Shown one piece after another: positions 1-9,029 of a stretch of DNA of 64,000 bases (position 1 is its first letter; each line of letters opens with the position of its first letter). A program made the position numbers and the translations under genes. The notes beneath the pieces are model-generated. The model was given only the letters and a program-made list of their open reading frames with translations. It did no database searches and had not been told where the DNA came from. This DNA is from Microbulbifer pacificus (lineage in GTDB: Bacteria > Pseudomonadota > Gammaproteobacteria > Pseudomonadales > Cellvibrionaceae), in assembly GCF_002959965.1 (NCBI RefSeq), contig NZ_PREV01000026.1, positions 689,501-753,500 on the forward strand, written 5' to 3'.

Positions 1-325
1 CAAACTCCCGCACCTGCATGCCCTCGGACTGAGCGGCACTATTGATAATGATATTGGCGTTGAAGTCCGGTGCATGCAGCACCGCTACGCGGCTGTGACT
101 GGTGCCCGTCTGGCGGGCAACAAACTTGCCAAATTTCTGGCGTTCTTTAACGGACAGCACGATATCCGCCCGGCGCACGTCCACCAGCACCCTCAGTGGG
201 TGCAGGTGGCCAAACTTTTCCGCAATCTGGCGGGCGGACGCCAGCTTTTCTGCGAAATCGACACGATCAAAAAAAACGGCGTGAACGATGCGTAATTCGG
301 TGTTGAAACGAATATGAAAACTCAA
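1..325 (-). CDS. STAS/SpoIIAA-like protein, 3' part missing
   Basis: The reading frame stays open from 325 to the window edge, giving about 108 residues. I start it at TTG 323-325 because a perfect AAGGAGG (333-339 on the forward strand, reversed) lies 7 bases upstream and no ATG is available. The protein has an alternating strand/helix pattern with a central RVLVDVRRADIVLS stretch and a later RVAVLHAPDF stretch. This resembles small SpoIIAA-like (STAS fold) proteins of unknown role; the family call is by eye. It sits 27 bases downstream of mrp on the same strand and is probably cotranscribed with it. Confidence 0.6.
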   Translation of the reverse strand, partial: MSFHIRFNTELRIVHAVFFDRVDFAEKLASARQIAEKFGHLHPLRVLVDVRRADIVLSVKERQKFGKFVARQTGTSHSRVAVLHAPDFNANIIINSAAQSEGMQVREF

Positions 326-352
326 CCTTCCGCCTCCTTGTGCGGGACCGTA

Positions 353-1549
353 TTACTCCACTTCAATTTCCGGCAGTGTGTCTTCGCCAACCGCCAACCA
401 CACCTGTGCCGCCGCCTTACGGGCAATCTCCCGATACAGTGATGCAACCGCACCATCCGGTTCCGCTGCCACCGTGGGCTCGCCACCGTCGGTCTGCTGG
501 CGGATAGACATGGCCAGAGGCAACTGGCCCAGCAGACGGGTATTGTAGTCCGCCGCCATTTTTTCGCCGCCGCCCGCGCCGAACACCGGCTCCTGATGGC
601 CGCAATTGGAGCAGGTGTGCAGTGCCATATTCTCCACAATACCCAGTACCGGCACCGACACCTTGCGGAACATCTCCACACCTTTGATCGCATCCACCAG
701 TGCCAGATCCTGTGGCGTGGTGACAATCACAGCCCCCGCCAGCGCCACTTTCTGGGAAAGAGTCAACTGAATATCGCCGGTACCCGGGGGCATGTCCACC
801 ACCAGGTAATCCAACGCATCCTCGTCTGTCCCGGCCCAGACGGTCTGGGTCAACATCTGGCTCAGCGCACCACTCGCCATGGGCCCGCGCCACACGGCCG
901 GGGTGTCTTCCGTCAGCAGATAGCCGAGAGACATGGTCTTGAGCCCCTTGGCCTCCACCGGCACAAAGAATTTGCCATCTCTCACTTCCGGGCGCACACC
1001 TTCAGTACCCAGCATAGTCGGCAGGCTGGGACCGTAGATATCCGCATCCAGCAGCCCCACGGAAGCGCCCTCCGCAGCCAGCGCCAGTGCCAGGTTTACC
1101 GCGGTGGTGGACTTGCCCACACCGCCCTTGCCAGACGCCACGGCGATGATGTTTTTCACCGACTGGAGCGATTCCGGCTGCGCCCCGGAATCCGCGCTCT
1201 GTACCTCAAAAAACAGATCAAACTGCAGCCCGGTTCCCGCGAGAGGACCGCCCTCCAGCAGCGGCTCACAGGCGGCCCGCACCCGCTTGGCCCAGGCGGA
1301 CTGCTCGCTGGCACAGGGGTAGCCGAGGGTCACCGCGGTATAGACCGTGCCATCCTCATAGCCCACCTCGATATCGGCATCCAACGCATCCAGTGGCAGT
1401 CCCGTGGCCGGGTCCTCCAGCGCACCGATGACTTCCGCCACCTGCTCGAGCTGCTCCTGCACCGCCACAGGGAGATCCTCGTGGTCATGATCGTGCGCAT
1501 GCCCGCAATCGTGGTGATGGCCGTCGCAATGGTGATGGTGATCGGTCAC
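353..1549 (-). CDS. mrp: Iron-sulfur cluster carrier ATPase Mrp/ApbC
   Basis: A cytoplasmic P-loop NTPase of 398 residues that carries Fe-S clusters to apoproteins (family knowledge). An N-terminal MIP18/DUF59-like domain (about 25-110) precedes the ParA/Mrp ATPase domain with deviant Walker [10 protein letters not shown] (about 140-148). The late CSNC pair is the typical cluster-binding CxxC. I start at GTG 1549, because GAGGAA lies just upstream; an in-frame ATG at 1642 would add 31 residues without family similarity. The N-terminus right after the start is unusually rich in His, Asp and Cys, with about ten histidines in the first 23 residues. This may bind metal. It diverges from metG, a common arrangement in gammaproteobacteria. 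Confidence 0.93.
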   Translation of the reverse strand: MTDHHHHCDGHHHDCGHAHDHDHEDLPVAVQEQLEQVAEVIGALEDPATGLPLDALDADIEVGYEDGTVYTAVTLGYPCASEQSAWAKRVRAACEPLLEGGPLAGTGLQFDLFFEVQSADSGAQPESLQSVKNIIAVASGKGGVGKSTTAVNLALALAAEGASVGLLDADIYGPSLPTMLGTEGVRPEVRDGKFFVPVEAKGLKTMSLGYLLTEDTPAVWRGPMASGALSQMLTQTVWAGTDEDALDYLVVDMPPGTGDIQLTLSQKVALAGAVIVTTPQDLALVDAIKGVEMFRKVSVPVLGIVENMALHTCSNCGHQEPVFGAGGGEKMAADYNTRLLGQLPLAMSIRQQTDGGEPTVAAEPDGAVASLYREIARKAAAQVWLAVGEDTLPEIEVE

Positions 1550-1791
1550 GCTGTTTTCCTCATTGGCACTCTTGTTCGGACGGGCATTTTGGAGACGCCC
1601 CAGTGCGAATACAAGGTCAATGCACGGAACACCGGTACACAACCCCTACAAGGGTAGTCCGCCGTGACGCGGGTGCCTTGCAGGCCCCAATTCTGCTATA
1701 TTCCGCGCTCTTTTTCGGCGACCCGCCACGCAGCACCGGCCGCCGCGCGAACCCGTTCCACCGTCAAGTCTCGCAGCCTTTGGAAACCAAG
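1550..1791. promoter_or_regulatory. Divergent mrp/metG intergenic region
   Basis: This 242-base spacer separates two divergent genes and must hold both promoters. I could not assign convincing -35/-10 boxes. Open frames crossing it are extensions of the two genes. Confidence 0.5.
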
Positions 1792-3834
1792 ATGTCTCAG
1801 ACCGACCATCAGCCCAGAAACATCCTCGTCACCAGTGCCCTGCCCTATGCCAATGGCTCCCTGCACCTGGGTCATATCCTCGAGTACATCCAGACCGACA
1901 TCTGGGCCCGCTTTCAGCGCGCCCGCGGCAACCAGTGCCTGTACATGTGTGCCGACGACGCCCACGGCACCGCCATCATGCTGAAGGCCGAACAGCTGGG
2001 TCTGACGCCCGAGCAGCACATCGCCAATATGCAGGCGGAACACGAGCGCGACTTCGGCGGCTTCCTGATCAGTGTGGACAACTACCACTCCACCCACTCG
2101 GAAGAGAACCGCGAACTGTCAGCGATGATCTACAAGCGCCTCAGAGAGAACGGCCACATCGCCTCGCGCACCATCACCCAGGCCTACGACCCGGAAAAAG
2201 AGCTGTTCCTGGCGGACCGCTACATCAAGGGCACCTGCCCGAAGTGCAAGACCGAAGACCAGTACGGCGACAACTGCGAAGCCTGTGGTGCCACCTACAG
2301 TCCCACCGAGCTGATCAACCCGGTCTCCGCCATCTCCGGCGCCACCCCGGTGGAAAAAGAGTCCGAGCACTTCTTCTTCACGCTGCCGGCGTTCAACGAC
2401 TTCCTGAAAGAGTGGACCCGCGCCGGCCATCTGCAGAGCGAGATGGCCAACAAGCTGGCGGAGTGGCTGGATGAAGGACTGCAGGAGTGGGATATCTCCC
2501 GCGATGCCCCCTACTTCGGCTTCGAGATTCCCGATGCACCGGGCAAGTATTTCTATGTGTGGCTGGACGCCCCCATCGGCTACATGGCCAGCCTGAAGAA
2601 TTACTGCGATGCAAAAGGCCTCGACTGGCTCGACTTCTGGAAAAAAGACAGCAGCGCCGAGGTGTATCACTTTATCGGCAAGGACATCGTCAACTTCCAC
2701 GCCCTGTTCTGGCCGGCCATGTTGCACTCCGCGCAGTTCCGCACCCCCACCAGGGTGTGCGTGCACGGTTTCCTCACCGTGAACGGCAAGAAGATGTCCA
2801 AGTCCCGCGGCACCTTCATCAATGCGCGCAACTATCTCGATCACCTGAACCCGGAATACCTGCGCTACTACTTCGCCGCCAAGCTCACCGCCGGTGTCGA
2901 CGACCTCGATCTCAACCTCGAAGATTTCATTGCCAAGGTGAACTCGGATCTTGTGGGTAAGGTGGTAAACATCGCGTCGCGCACCGCCAAATTTGTCAGC
3001 AAGTCCGGCGGCGCACTGGCAGAGACCATTGCCGACGAAGCGCTGTGGAACCAGTTTGTGGAAGCGGCTCCGCGCATTACCGAATTTTTCGAGGCCCGCG
3101 AATACAGCCGCGCGGTGCGCGAGATCATGGCGCTGGCCGACGCCGCCAACGCCTGGATCGCCGACAAGGCACCTTGGTCGCTGGCGAAACAGGAAGGCAA
3201 GGAAGCAGAAGTGCTGGCGGTGTGTTCCCAGGGCGTGAACATGTTCCGCGCGCTGATTACCTGGCTGGCGCCGGTGCTGCCGGAAACCGCGAAGAAAGCT
3301 GAGGAATTCCTCGCGGTACAACTGGACTGGAACACCGCCACCACCCCACTTGTCGGCCACACTATCAATGAGTTCAAGCCACTGATGCAGCGCATTGAAA
3401 AGGCGCAGGTGGACGCGATGCAGGAAGCGGCGAAAGAGTCTCTGGCGCAACTGCAGGCGCAGGCAACGCCGGCTGCCTCTGGGCCGCTGGCAGACGATCC
3501 GATTGCGGCGGAAATCCAGTTCGACGACTTCGCCAAGATCGACCTGCGCATCGCGCTGATCGCGAACGCGGAGCATGTGGAAGGTGCCGGCAAGCTGCTG
3601 AAGCTGACCCTGGATCTCGGCGGTGAGACCCGCCAGGTATTCTCCGGCATCAAGAGCGCCTACAAGCCGGAAGACCTGATCGGCAAGCACACGGTGATGG
3701 TGGCCAACCTGGCGCCGCGCAAAATGCGCTTCGGCATGAGCGAAGGCATGGTTCTCGCTGCCGGCCCCGGCGGTAAAGACCTGTGGATTCTCGAACCCCA
3801 CGCCGGTGCGCAGCCGGGCATGCGGGTGATGTAA
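1792..3834 (+). CDS. metG: Methionyl-tRNA synthetase
   Basis: Charges tRNA-Met with methionine in the cytoplasm. The 680-residue protein has the class I HIGH variant HLGH (25-28), the zinc knuckle with Cys pairs CPKC and CEAC (about 149-165) and the KMSKS loop (334-338). It ends in a C-terminal tRNA-binding/dimerisation domain (about 575-680), as in the long E. coli-type enzyme. The start is ATG 1792, immediately before the conserved [12 protein letters not shown] block; the frame opens further upstream, but that part has no family similarity. Full length and intact. Confidence 0.98.
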   Translation: MSQTDHQPRNILVTSALPYANGSLHLGHILEYIQTDIWARFQRARGNQCLYMCADDAHGTAIMLKAEQLGLTPEQHIANMQAEHERDFGGFLISVDNYHSTHSEENRELSAMIYKRLRENGHIASRTITQAYDPEKELFLADRYIKGTCPKCKTEDQYGDNCEACGATYSPTELINPVSAISGATPVEKESEHFFFTLPAFNDFLKEWTRAGHLQSEMANKLAEWLDEGLQEWDISRDAPYFGFEIPDAPGKYFYVWLDAPIGYMASLKNYCDAKGLDWLDFWKKDSSAEVYHFIGKDIVNFHALFWPAMLHSAQFRTPTRVCVHGFLTVNGKKMSKSRGTFINARNYLDHLNPEYLRYYFAAKLTAGVDDLDLNLEDFIAKVNSDLVGKVVNIASRTAKFVSKSGGALAETIADEALWNQFVEAAPRITEFFEAREYSRAVREIMALADAANAWIADKAPWSLAKQEGKEAEVLAVCSQGVNMFRALITWLAPVLPETAKKAEEFLAVQLDWNTATTPLVGHTINEFKPLMQRIEKAQVDAMQEAAKESLAQLQAQATPAASGPLADDPIAAEIQFDDFAKIDLRIALIANAEHVEGAGKLLKLTLDLGGETRQVFSGIKSAYKPEDLIGKHTVMVANLAPRKMRFGMSEGMVLAAGPGGKDLWILEPHAGAQPGMRVM

Positions 3835-3876
3835 GCTCGCGATACGTGATGCGAAGGTGCCGATGCCGGGTACAGC

Positions 3877-3961
3877 CTTGTGAGACCTGCACCGCCATGG
3901 ATGGCGGTACAGAGCTCCCATGGAAGGGTTGAGGGGGGGCGCCTAGCTCGTGTCTCACAAG
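3877..3961. repeat. Nested palindromic intergenic element
   Basis: Perfect 10-base inverted arms CTTGTGAGAC (3877-3886) and GTCTCACAAG (3952-3961) bracket an 85-base element. Inside it is another perfect palindrome, ACCGCCAT-GG-ATGGCGGT (3891-3908). The architecture resembles REP/MITE-like mobile intergenic repeats, but only one copy is present in this window, so dispersal cannot be shown. It may also terminate metG, although there is no U-tract. Confidence 0.6.
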
Positions 3962-4014
3962 TTTTTACCCGGTAGCGATACCGCCACTGAACTCGCTCAG
4001 AACTACGACCGGGC

Positions 4015-4086
4015 GGCCCTCGGGGGCAATTTTCTGCTCCACAACCTCATCGGCAATCGTTCCGCAGAAAACAGCCCCTGAGGGCC
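4015..4086 (+). promoter_or_regulatory. Long imperfect stem upstream of hprA
   Basis: Arms 4015-4037 and 4064-4086 (23 bases each, about 20 of 23 complementary) flank a 26-base loop. The structure ends 48 bases before the hprA start. There is no U-tract on the plus strand. It could be a leader structure, an operator or a degenerate repeat; the function is not visible in the sequence. Confidence 0.4.
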
Positions 4087-4134
4087 TTAGCGAAGATTTC
4101 TGTGGCCCGAAAAGGCAGAAAAAGGAATTAATCC

Positions 4135-5082
4135 ATGCGCGGTGTTTTTCTCGATACACTCACCATGAAGCCGGAAGAGCTGGATATTTCCGCGTTGGAA
4201 CATCTGCTCGATCACTGGGATTTTTTCGAAACGACATCGCCAGACCAAACCGCTGCGCGCATTGCCAAAGCCGATGTGGTCATCACCAATAAAGTCGTCC
4301 TCGATCGCCCCCTGATCGACAACGCCCCCAACCTCAAACTCATCTGCGTTTGCGCCACCGGCACCAACAACATCGACCTCGCGGCCGCCGCTGAAAAAAA
4401 CATCCCGGTCAAAAATGTCACCGGCTACACCGGCACGTCCCTGGCGCAACACACCATCGCACTGCTGCTGGCGCTGGCCACCCGCTGGTACACATACAAC
4501 GAAGATGTGAAGAACGGGCGCTGGAGCCAGTCGCCGATTTTCTGCCGGCTGGATTACCCGGTGATGGAGCTCGCGGGAAAAAATCTCGGTATTATCGGCT
4601 GCGGGGATCTCGGCAAAAAAGTCGCGGCGCTCGGGCAAGCGCTGGGGATGAACCTCCTGATCGCGCAATCCGCCACCAGTGAAGAAAAGTCCGGCCGCGT
4701 GTCACTGGAAACAATGCTTGCTGAATCCGATGTCATCAGCCTGCACTGCCCGCTCACCGAGCAGAACAGCAAAATGGTGAACCGCGAGTTTCTCGCGGCC
4801 ATGAAGGACTCCGCGTTTCTGATCAATACCGCCCGCGGCGGTCTGGTCGATGAGAAGGCACTGGCGGAAGCATTGCGGCGCGGTGTCATTGCCGGTGCGG
4901 CGCTGGATGTATTGAGCACCGAACCACCGCCCGCGGATCACCCCCTGCTCGCAACGGACATTCCCAACCTGATCATTACCCCCCACAATGCGTGGATCAG
5001 CCGGGAGAGCCGTCAGCGCTTACTTGACGGCGTGGTCCGCAATATTCAGGACTGGCTGAATACAAATTCCAGGAACATCTAG
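4135..5082 (+). CDS. hprA: D-2-hydroxyacid dehydrogenase (glycerate/hydroxypyruvate type)
   Basis: NAD(P)-dependent reduction of 2-oxoacids, most like hydroxypyruvate reductase/glycerate dehydrogenase (family inference). The 315-residue protein has a Rossmann GIIGCGDLGKKV loop (about 152-163) and the catalytic triad of this family: Arg234 in NTARGGLVD, Glu263 in STEPP and His284 in TPHNAW. AAAAGGAA precedes ATG 4135 at good spacing. It stands alone on the plus strand; the substrate cannot be fixed from sequence, and a phosphonate or lactate type remains possible. Confidence 0.85.
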   Translation: MRGVFLDTLTMKPEELDISALEHLLDHWDFFETTSPDQTAARIAKADVVITNKVVLDRPLIDNAPNLKLICVCATGTNNIDLAAAAEKNIPVKNVTGYTGTSLAQHTIALLLALATRWYTYNEDVKNGRWSQSPIFCRLDYPVMELAGKNLGIIGCGDLGKKVAALGQALGMNLLIAQSATSEEKSGRVSLETMLAESDVISLHCPLTEQNSKMVNREFLAAMKDSAFLINTARGGLVDEKALAEALRRGVIAGAALDVLSTEPPPADHPLLATDIPNLIITPHNAWISRESRQRLLDGVVRNIQDWLNTNSRNI

Positions 5083-5190
5083 TCACGAGCGCGCTGATAC
5101 CGATTAGACCCAACGCCTCTAAATCGCTCTGATTCCTCAAAAGCGAGCCTAGCATTCAAGTTCACCTTGAGTCTCTCCGAGGATATCGTT

Positions 5191-5487
5191 ATGGCAAGCG
5201 CAAAGTCTCCCAACAGCGGTTCCGGTCTCCATTCCGGCCGGGAAAAGCTCCGCCAGGCCTATAACCTGGCCGGTGAAGCGGCCCACGATACCGCTGAGCA
5301 CATGAAAACCCGCGCCCGCGAAACTGCGGATCACATGAAGGCCCGCACGCGGGATTCCGTGGAGAAGGGGCGGCAACGGGCACACGACGTAGCCGAGCGC
5401 GCGGAGAATTCCATCAAGGCCCATCCCCTGGTCAGTGTTGGCTGCGCCTTCGCGGCCGGATGGCTGATTGCGAAAATCCTCAAGTAG
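5191..5487 (+). CDS. DUF883 (ElaB/YqjD) inner-membrane protein
   Basis: A 98-residue, C-terminally anchored protein of the ElaB/YqjD family; E. coli members bind ribosomes and are induced in stationary phase (family knowledge). The first 70 residues are charged and helical with repeated AEHMKTRARETADHMKAR-like heptads. The tail VSVGCAFAAGWLIAKILK is the membrane anchor. I start at ATG 5191, with GAGGA 8 bases upstream; a TTG 24 bases earlier is less likely. It heads a three-gene cassette with the next two genes, matching the yqjD-yqjE-yqjK order. Confidence 0.85.
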   Translation: MASAKSPNSGSGLHSGREKLRQAYNLAGEAAHDTAEHMKTRARETADHMKARTRDSVEKGRQRAHDVAERAENSIKAHPLVSVGCAFAAGWLIAKILK

Positions 5488-5576
5488 ACTCTTAGATTCT
5501 CGCGATTCAGTCTCATGCACAATTTCCGTGAGCAACCTGGACTTAGGGACAATGGTGTAATGGTGGAGTTCGATTG

Positions 5577-6056
5577 ATGGCCGCAGCAGACGAATCAGGG
5601 AAACAGCATTCCGAAGACGCCGCACCGGACTACACCGTCCCTCCCTCTCCCGGAGCGCATTCGCTGCACGAGGAGATGGCAGCATTGGTGGATCGCGCGG
5701 AAGCGACCATGACGCTGGCCACCGCGTGGACGGAAAATCTGACCCGCCTGGTGCAGCTGGAGTTCCAGCGTACCCTAGCCGCCGGCAAGCGCATCGCAGC
5801 CTTACTGCTACTGGTCTTCTTTCTCGCCATCGCCCTGATTATCAGCCTCTGTGCCGGGCTGGGAGTGCTGGGGTATTACGTTTTTCACTCCGTGTATATT
5901 GCCTTTGGCATTTTTCTGCTGGCACAGCTGCTGATCATCGGCGGCATGCTGTTGTCCGCGCACCGGCTGCGCCGGCTGCTGGGCTTTGAAGAAAGTCGTA
6001 AACAGGCGAGAGAGGCGATCGACGATGTCACTGCGCTCTTTAAGTCGACAGATTGA
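5577..6056 (+). CDS. YqjE-like (phage holin superfamily III) membrane protein
   Basis: 159 residues with two strongly hydrophobic segments (about 68-95 and 102-125), giving the hairpin topology of the YqjE/DUF1469 family. The N-terminus is cytoplasmic and acidic. The start is ATG 5577 with GGAG upstream, immediately after an in-frame TTG. It lies downstream of the DUF883 gene and overlaps the next gene by 32 bases, so translation is probably coupled. Its function is unknown beyond association with envelope stress cassettes. Confidence 0.8.
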   Translation: MAAADESGKQHSEDAAPDYTVPPSPGAHSLHEEMAALVDRAEATMTLATAWTENLTRLVQLEFQRTLAAGKRIAALLLLVFFLAIALIISLCAGLGVLGYYVFHSVYIAFGIFLLAQLLIIGGMLLSAHRLRRLLGFEESRKQAREAIDDVTALFKSTD

Positions 6057-6282
6057 AAATCGCGGAAATGAAATGGCGAGGCAGCGCCGCTGCGCCGTGG
6101 CCCTTATGCACCAGCAAAAAGTTCAAGGTATCGCACAGGCGCGCAAAATCCCTCTGCCCCTGGCTCTGGGTGTTGCCTTTGTCGGCGGCTTCCTACTACA
6201 GAACTTTTTTGCGACACCGGCCCCGAGAACACTGCTGAACTGGTATCTCACCTACCAGGCATTCATCAGTGGGACGAGATAA
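6025..6282 (+). CDS. YqjK-like small membrane protein
   Basis: 85 residues, Arg-rich at the N-terminus, with a C-terminal hydrophobic stretch (PLALGVAFVGGFLLQNFF). ATG 6025 has AGAGG 8 bases upstream and lies inside the end of the preceding gene. Its position as third gene after DUF883 and YqjE-like genes is the main support for the YqjK-like call. It ends 4 bases before the stop of the convergent antiterminator gene. Confidence 0.65.
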   Translation: MSLRSLSRQIENRGNEMARQRRCAVALMHQQKVQGIAQARKIPLPLALGVAFVGGFLLQNFFATPAPRTLLNWYLTYQAFISGTR

Positions 6283-6286
6283 TCGT

Positions 6287-7657
6287 TTACACCGTCGCTA
6301 ACCGTGCTTCCGGAGTGGGCCGCATCTGATCGGAGTCATCACCGGAGACTTCCGGCGTTCGCCCACCAATCTGCAGGATTTTTTCCGCAACCTCGGCAAG
6401 TTTCAGATTCATTTCCATCGCGCGGACCTGCATGGTCCGATAGGCGTCTTCTTCGCTCAATTTCAGGCTGCGCATCAGCAGGCCCTTGGCCCGTTCCACC
6501 AGTTTTCGCTCGCTAAGCGCACGGCGGGTCTGCTCCAGCTCCTCGCTCACCCGGTGAATGTGCGCCACCTGAGCACGGATCAGTTCATATAGGGAATGCG
6601 TCAGGTTCTGCCCCGGCAACGACGGCACCACCGCACTCGATGGGCGTCCATACAACCCGGGCAATTCAGGATCAAACAGTACCGTGAGTGCAGGTCGCTG
6701 CGCCCACTCCGAGGACTTCATCTGCTGCAGCTGCGCATAGTGGTGCCCCAGTTCCGCCTGGGATTCCGCCACCCGTCTGCGGATGACACTCAGTAGGCGC
6801 GCTGCCATTTCGTCCTCAAGGCAATGCATGGCATCGATGCGTGCAGTGGCCAGTTCATACCATACCTCGCTGATTTCCGCGGCAATCGGTTCGCCGTCTT
6901 TCAATCCGGCGATGACCAGACGCAGGCGCTGAAGATCACAGGATTGCTGACTGCCTTCAATTGAACGCCAATGTGCCTGTTCCCTCTCTCCGGCAAACTG
7001 CGCAAACAGCTCCAGACTGCTGCGCTGACAATCCTGCAATTGCGCCAAGCGCCCGTGCAGCTTTTCGTCAAAGCTTGTGCCGGCAAAACCGATCGCGCCC
7101 CAGGCGCGCTCCTGTCCGGAAAATTCCTTGGCCTGCATGAGATTGAACATGGCGACGAGCAGACGCGTCACCTCCGGGTCGTCCGCCACATCCGCGGCCT
7201 CGAATACCACGGACAACAGGCCGGCAATCAATCGGCAGAATGCATCGGTGGATTCAAGTGCGCTCACCTCAAACGTATCAATGTGGCGGCGCAGGTTGAT
7301 CAGCTCATCCAGCCCGTGCAGAGAATAGGCAATACTGTTCAGCAGCCGCATATCCCTCGGGTTATCCCCGCGACCGGTCTGCAGGTAGCGATTGCGCAGC
7401 AGCTTCCGGAACAGATTCTCGCTTTCTACACAGGCCCGGATCTGCGCCAGTCGTTGTGGAGCAAAGCGGAGGCCGGTGGAGACAAGGTAGATATTGCTGA
7501 TACCCCGTTCCCGCTGCAGCTGGTGTACCAGATCAGATACCGTAGTCACCAGTTCACAACTGCCCACCAGCCGCTCCAGCGCCCGGATTTCCGCGCGCTT
7601 GGCGGCCAGCAGGAATTTTTCCGCATCGTCGCTGTGTTGGGGTAAAGGATTGGACAT
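6287..7657 (-). CDS. nasR: Nitrate/nitrite-sensing ANTAR transcription antiterminator (NasR-like)
   Basis: 456 residues. An all-helical nitrate/nitrite-sensing NIT domain (about 30-285, with the LQRERGISN motif near the start) is joined to a C-terminal ANTAR RNA-binding domain (about 375-445, with ERAKGLLMRSLKLSEEDAYRTMQ). In Klebsiella, NasR binds paired hairpins in the nas leader and prevents termination when nitrate or nitrite is present (established). I start at ATG 7657, where similarity begins; the 90 upstream codons have none. The gene diverges from the nitrite channel gene, whose leader has hairpins and a terminator, so that transcript is the obvious target. Confidence 0.9.
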   Translation of the reverse strand: MSNPLPQHSDDAEKFLLAAKRAEIRALERLVGSCELVTTVSDLVHQLQRERGISNIYLVSTGLRFAPQRLAQIRACVESENLFRKLLRNRYLQTGRGDNPRDMRLLNSIAYSLHGLDELINLRRHIDTFEVSALESTDAFCRLIAGLLSVVFEAADVADDPEVTRLLVAMFNLMQAKEFSGQERAWGAIGFAGTSFDEKLHGRLAQLQDCQRSSLELFAQFAGEREQAHWRSIEGSQQSCDLQRLRLVIAGLKDGEPIAAEISEVWYELATARIDAMHCLEDEMAARLLSVIRRRVAESQAELGHHYAQLQQMKSSEWAQRPALTVLFDPELPGLYGRPSSAVVPSLPGQNLTHSLYELIRAQVAHIHRVSEELEQTRRALSERKLVERAKGLLMRSLKLSEEDAYRTMQVRAMEMNLKLAEVAEKILQIGGRTPEVSGDDSDQMRPTPEARLATV

Positions 7658-7931
7658 GGCTGCATTTCCGCAAATGACTGGGATACACAACTCCAGCAAT
7701 AAATATTCCACCCGGGATACTCCGTAAACAAGTTCAGCCGCACCAACTGTGGGCACACCCTGCGGAGCGCACCAGATTGAGGCGAACCTCACCAAAGCGT
7801 GAGAGATAAAACCATGCACCACCCAGATGTCGCGCATGGATGAACCGTTCCACAAAGGCAAAATGGGTCGCGGTGTAAAAGTTGGCACCGAGATTGCTTT
7901 TGTTATCGGGGTAAGGATACCGCGCACCAGC
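7658..7931. other. Divergent spacer between nasR and the nirC leader
   Basis: No coding region is supported in this stretch. It should contain the nasR promoter and the promoter for the nirC transcript; I could not assign either by eye. Confidence 0.4.
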
Positions 7932-8044
7932 CACCAGTATCGGTGCGGGTCTTACCGGGCACTGCGCCCACGACAATTCGAATACTCTGGATAAAGGCGT
8001 CCATCACTTTCCGGCAGCAACCGGTTTGTGTGGGCGCTTTTTTT
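7932..8044 (+). promoter_or_regulatory. Candidate ANTAR-responsive leader with terminator upstream of nirC
   Basis: Two small hairpins come first: CACC-AGTATC-GGTG (7932-7945, hexaloop starting with A) and GGGC-ACTGC-GCCC (7957-7969). They are followed by a terminator with arms 7997-8007 and 8028-8037, then seven T (8038-8044). Inside the terminator loop is a third hairpin, CCGG-CAGCAA-CCGG. The segment GCGCCCAC (7964-7971) is also complementary to the terminator's right arm, so competing folds are possible. The match to the published ANTAR paired-hexaloop motif is partial. Confidence 0.55.
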
Positions 8045-8139
8045 GTGCCCCGGATTTTCCCCTCGATCACAGCAGAACGTCGAGGGGCGATCCAGCACAG
8101 CGGGAATGCCGATCCTCGAACACACGACAGGTGATCACT

Positions 8140-8988
8140 ATGGCTTATCTCATCCCAACCGAATTCGTGACCAAAATGGTCGATGCGGGAGAATCCAAAA
8201 TCTACATGTCCACCCGCGACACGCTGGTGCGCGCCTATATGGCCGGTGCGATCCTCGCGCTCGCGGCAGTATTTGCCGTGACAGTTGCCGTGGCCACGGG
8301 CTCGCACCTGATCGGTTCGATTCTTTTCCCGGTGGGTTTCTGCATGCTTTACCTGATGGGGTTCGATCTATTGACCGGCGTGTTTGTGCTCACACCGCTG
8401 GCACTGCTGGACAAGCGCCCTGGGGTTACCGTACAGGGCGTGTTGCGCAACTGGGGGCTGGTGTTTGTGGGCAACTTTGCCGGCGCACTGACGGTAGCGA
8501 CCATGATGGCGTTCGTCTTCACCATGGGCTTCAACACCGAAGCCGGTGCCGTGGGCGAAAAACTCGCATCCGTGGGGGAAGCACGCACCCTCGGTTACGC
8601 GGAGTATGGTGCCGCCGGCTGGTTCACCATTTTCCTGCGCGGCATGCTGTGTAACTGGATGGTGTCCATGGGCGTGGTGGGTGCGATGATCTCCACCCAT
8701 GTGAGCGGCAAGGTACTGGCGATGTGGATGCCGATCATGCTGTTCTTCTTTATGGCCTTCGAGCACTCCGTGGTGAACATGTTTCTGTTCCCCTTCGCGA
8801 TCATGATGGGCGGCGACTTCTCGGTGATGGATTACCTGATCTGGAATGAAATCCCCACCGCACTGGGCAACCTGGTGGGCGGCCTCGCCTTCACCGGTCT
8901 CACCCTCTACAGCACCCACTACAAAACCGCGCCGAAACGCCAACTGACCGCAGCGAGCGGCAGCACAGGCAAACAAGCACTGGCCTGA
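8140..8988 (+). CDS. nirC: Formate/nitrite transporter family channel (NirC-like)
   Basis: Six-helix inner-membrane channel of the FNT family, 282 residues, that passes nitrite or formate. Hydrophobic segments repeat through the protein, and the GFDLLTGVFVLTPLALLDKR and FLRGMLCNWMVSMGVV blocks correspond to FNT signatures. ATG 8140 follows AGGTGA. Nitrite is the likely substrate because the divergent regulator senses nitrate/nitrite and cyanase follows. A terminator-bearing leader precedes it. No nitrite or nitrate reductase gene is in the window. Confidence 0.9.
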   Translation: MAYLIPTEFVTKMVDAGESKIYMSTRDTLVRAYMAGAILALAAVFAVTVAVATGSHLIGSILFPVGFCMLYLMGFDLLTGVFVLTPLALLDKRPGVTVQGVLRNWGLVFVGNFAGALTVATMMAFVFTMGFNTEAGAVGEKLASVGEARTLGYAEYGAAGWFTIFLRGMLCNWMVSMGVVGAMISTHVSGKVLAMWMPIMLFFFMAFEHSVVNMFLFPFAIMMGGDFSVMDYLIWNEIPTALGNLVGGLAFTGLTLYSTHYKTAPKRQLTAASGSTGKQALA

Positions 8989-8999
8989 TAACCTCACAA

Positions 9000-9026
9000 A
9001 GCCCCGCAACCGCGGGGCTGATTTTA
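9000..9026 (+). terminator. Hairpin between nirC and the kinase gene
   Basis: Perfect stem AGCCCCGC-AACC-GCGGGGCT (9000-9019), then GATTTTAT. It ends 10 bases before the next start codon, so the only purine-rich ribosome-binding candidate (GGGG) lies inside the stem. This could reduce readthrough or translation of the kinase. Confidence 0.6.
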
Positions 9027-9029
9027 TCC

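Noticed and set aside
596..1657. 353-codon plus-strand frame over mrp
   Set aside because: Complementary shadow of the clear mrp coding sequence; His-rich nonsense composition.
2119..3921. 600-codon open frame antisense to metG
   Set aside because: It is a shadow of the GC-rich metG codons, has no ribosome-binding site and no recognisable domain.
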